From assembly GCA_944325615.1 (NCBI GenBank), contig CALVAU010000200.1:1-7317 (forward strand): DNA of 7,317 nucleotides. The letters run 5' to 3'. Positions 5,489-7,317 of this stretch are shown piece after piece. Below the pieces are notes generated by a model. That model saw only the letters and a program-made list of their open reading frames with translations. It was not told the DNA's origin and ran no database searches. The stretch is from Candidatus Gastranaerophilales bacterium. Its GTDB lineage: Bacteria > Cyanobacteriota > Vampirovibrionia > Gastranaerophilales > Gastranaerophilaceae. The first letter of the stretch is position 1; every line of letters begins with the position of its first letter. Both the position numbers and the translations under genes were made by a program.

Positions 5489-6392
5489 TATAATTTTTAT
5501 CTATTGTAAATAATTTTATAAGACCTAAAAGTTTATAGATTTCTTTATTTGGATAATAATATTCTTTCTGTAAAACTGTAATTCCAAAAAGTTTTATCTT
5601 TTCCTTTTTGCCTGTTTTACAAGGATAAAATAACGGGATATCATGATTTTTCATAAAATTATACAATTCTTTATAAGCTGCGATATTATCACTTGTAGCA
5701 CTTGAAGATCTTCTTGTAACAATAGATCCGCTGTTTCTTCTATAAAAATAATATGTATCAGGAACTGTTACCAAACCTCTTAGCCCATATACAACCTGAA
5801 CTAACCAGATAACATCTTCAAAAATCTTACCTTCTGGAAATTTTACACCTAAATTTATCAGGGCATCCCTTTTATAAATCTTGTTCCAAATATAATTAAA
5901 TTTCGGGATAAAAGATTCTCTAATCTTATCAGAAGGATTTATAAAAAGTTCTTCTTTTTTATAATTTAGCCTTTTACTTTTTCTAAACTTATCGCATCGA
6001 ACAAAGTTTGTAACTGCAATTTCACTATCAAACCTTTTCGCTGCATAATAAAGTCTTTCATAAAAATCCGTTGCTACCCAATCATCGGAATCAACAAAAC
6101 CTATATACTCACCGTTTGCAATAGCCAAGCCTTCATTTCTAGCAGCACTGACACCCTTGTTAAATTTATTATCAATAAGCTTTATTCGTGAATCTTTTGT
6201 AAGATAATCCGAAATTATAGATAGAGTCCTATCAGATGAATTGTCATTAATTACGATAATTTCAATATCTTCTAAAGTCTGATTGATTAAAGAATCCAGA
6301 CATTCTCCAATGTATTTCTCAACATTATAAGCAGGTATAATAATCGACACTTTAGGATTTTCAGACTTATCAGTCTTATTATCAATATTCAT
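5481..6392 (-). CDS. Family 2 glycosyltransferase (GT-A fold)
   Basis: A 303-residue inverting GT2 enzyme that should transfer a sugar from a nucleotide-sugar donor to a growing surface or exported glycan. The catalytic domain starts at about 14 with V-S-I-I-I-P-A-Y-N (15-23), followed by N-D-N-S-S-D (49-54), the A-A-R-N-E-G region (83-88), the metal-binding D-S-D-D (101-104) and a probable catalytic acidic pair Glu192-Asp193. No membrane helix is seen, so it probably acts at the cytoplasmic face. The tail (about 258-297) holds two K-L-F-G-I/K-L-L-G-L-like segments, a pattern often found at the end of bacterial surface-glycan GT2s. ATG at 6390-6392 has AAAAGG 9 nt upstream (6402-6407). It follows the next glycosyltransferase by 23 nt and overlaps trkH tail to tail by 8 bp. 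Donor and acceptor are unknown. Confidence 0.9.
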   Translation of the reverse strand: MNIDNKTDKSENPKVSIIIPAYNVEKYIGECLDSLINQTLEDIEIIVINDNSSDRTLSIISDYLTKDSRIKLIDNKFNKGVSAARNEGLAIANGEYIGFVDSDDWVATDFYERLYYAAKRFDSEIAVTNFVRCDKFRKSKRLNYKKEELFINPSDKIRESFIPKFNYIWNKIYKRDALINLGVKFPEGKIFEDVIWLVQVVYGLRGLVTVPDTYYFYRRNSGSIVTRRSSSATSDNIAAYKELYNFMKNHDIPLFYPCKTGKKEKIKLFGITVLQKEYYYPNKEIYKLLGLIKLFTIDKNYTN

Positions 6393-6415
6393 GTTTTGAT
6401 ACCTTTTATTTATAA

Positions 6416-7144
6416 CTATTGGAAATCACCGTATTTTTGTAGCCATTTTGTCGGTTTTACATATCTAAAACCGCCTTTACCGCAATATCCTTTATAAGCT
6501 TGCTCCGGAGTTGGTCGGCCATGAAATACTAAGATTTTTACATCTTTAGGCTCTTTAGGAACTCTGAAAAAGTTTATCGGGAACGGCCATAGACAATGTC
6601 TTTTAAAACTTACACACCAAGACTTGTCCCAATATTTCAAAATACCTTTCTTCTGCATTTCATAAGACAAATATGCCTGCTCATTTCTATATGTATCACA
6701 AATTGAATTTCCTAACTTATAAAAATTTTCCAAAACATCAGGATGTTTTCCGATTTCAAATCTAAAAACTGAAGAATTACCGATAATATCATTTTGAAAA
6801 TCCCAATCTTTAACAATTAAAAAATCACCTTCAACTTCAAAAAACGGAGTCAAGTCTTCTTTTATTACTACATCTAAGTCAAGAAAAAGAGCTGTGCCTT
6901 CTAAATCTGCTAACTTTTCATTAAACAAAGAAAGTTTTCTCCAGCCTCTATCTGGAATATTTTTATTCTCAACAAATTCAGGTAAATCTCTTACTTCAAC
7001 GCCGTCCATTAATCCTGTACCATCATCCGTAAAACATACAAATCTATAAGGCTTAGGCATATGCTTATCAACCATTTTATACAAACGATTTACATAAGAT
7101 GCTCCAAATTTATTACCCCATTTTATACAAATGATATTCCGCAT
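6416..7144 (-). CDS. GT-A-type glycosyltransferase-like protein with DLD motif
   Basis: A protein of 242 residues from the chosen start. The N-terminus (C-I-K-W-G, then Y-V-N-R-L-Y) and R-F-V-C-F-T-D-D resemble retaining GT8-like or related bacterial glycosyltransferases. A strand ending in L-F-L-D-L-D-V-V supplies a D-x-D metal site (residues 89-91 from this start), followed by G-N-S-S-V, N-E-Q-A-Y and a C-terminal H-G-R-P that could give the third metal ligand. There are no signal peptide or membrane helices. The start is ATG at 7142-7144, with GAGGG (7152-7156) 7 nt upstream; the in-frame TTG at 7148-7150 is too close to that site. It begins a two-gene unit with the GT2, so both probably work on the same glycan. 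The exact CAZy family is uncertain, and donor and acceptor cannot be predicted. Confidence 0.8.
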   Translation of the reverse strand: MRNIICIKWGNKFGASYVNRLYKMVDKHMPKPYRFVCFTDDGTGLMDGVEVRDLPEFVENKNIPDRGWRKLSLFNEKLADLEGTALFLDLDVVIKEDLTPFFEVEGDFLIVKDWDFQNDIIGNSSVFRFEIGKHPDVLENFYKLGNSICDTYRNEQAYLSYEMQKKGILKYWDKSWCVSFKRHCLWPFPINFFRVPKEPKDVKILVFHGRPTPEQAYKGYCGKGGFRYVKPTKWLQKYGDFQ

Positions 7145-7180
7145 AAACAAACCCTCTTTTTCAAATTCCTAACTGAATAC

Positions 7181-7209
7181 ATAATATTATAAAACTTTTT
7201 TGTATGCAA
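7181..7209 (-). promoter_or_regulatory. Probable promoter of the glycosyltransferase pair
   Basis: On the minus strand TTGCAT (7204-7209) is followed after 17 nt by TATTAT (7181-7186). The predicted start near 7174 leaves a leader of about 30 nt carrying GAGGG at 7152-7156. A TATAAT at 7186-7191 has only a 12-nt spacer from the same -35, so it fits less well. Confidence 0.5.
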
Positions 7210-7280
7210 CTTTTATAACTATTGAAACAATTTAATATTTATAAATGATTAAAATGAACAATTAATATAATAAAATCGTT

Positions 7281-7306
7281 TATAATATGTGAATCAATAT
7301 TGAGGA
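7281..7306 (+). promoter_or_regulatory. Possible start region of a plus-strand gene beyond the right edge
   Basis: TATAAT (7281-7286) and a Shine-Dalgarno-like TGAGGA (7301-7306) are spaced as a -10 and ribosome binding site would be, with 11 bases remaining before the edge. No start codon is in the window and no clear -35 is seen at the right distance (TGAACA at 7255-7260 is 20 nt away). The gene itself is not visible. Confidence 0.3.
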
Positions 7307-7317
7307 CATTCAGAAAA

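Noticed and set aside
7148..7150. TTG as start of the DLD glycosyltransferase
   Set aside because: Only 1 nt separates it from GAGGG, while ATG at 7142-7144 has ideal 7-nt spacing.

Overview
The window is AT-rich bacterial DNA carrying eight protein-coding genes, with no RNA gene, insertion sequence or CRISPR array. The gene set (a TPR protein with YNNRG-type repeats, a small lytic transglycosylase, MTA phosphorylase, a YggT/Ycf19-family membrane protein, TrkA-TrkH and two GT-A glycosyltransferases), the low GC and the AGGAG-type ribosome binding sites would suit an uncultured host-associated bacterium. My best guess is a Gastranaerophilales/Vampirovibrionia-like (non-photosynthetic Cyanobacteriota) genome. 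This is inferred from overall flavour, not from a marker gene.

Left block, minus strand (1-1233): a TPR-repeat protein runs off the left edge. It has its own promoter and a TTG start that a six-frame ATG scan would miss. Upstream of it is a secreted GH23-type lytic transglycosylase, also TTG-started, closed by a strong intrinsic terminator. The 292-bp gap at 1234-1525 is a divergent control region. It contains two overlapping perfect dyads sitting on a probable minus-strand promoter, and a leader hairpin.

Central block, plus strand (1526-5488): mtnP, yggT, trkA and trkH lie in one direction with gaps of 25, 49 and 1 nt. mtnP salvages methylthioadenosine. YggT is a small two-helix membrane protein. 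TrkA (two RCK modules) and TrkH (four filter repeats) together form a complete K+ uptake system. trkA appears to have its own promoter, whose start point would lie only a few bases before the ATG, and it has no ribosome binding site.

Right block, minus strand (5481-7144): two glycosyltransferases, 23 nt apart, are transcribed towards trkH from a promoter near 7181-7209. Their last gene overlaps trkH tail to tail by 8 bp with no terminator between. They probably modify a cell-surface glycan. The final 167 bp is a divergent intergenic region whose right end looks like the start of another plus-strand gene.

Most of this is ordinary housekeeping and surface biology. I see no convincing new system. 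The parts most worth a second look are the dyad-bearing divergent region, the near-leaderless trkA, and the non-canonical first Rossmann motif of TrkA.
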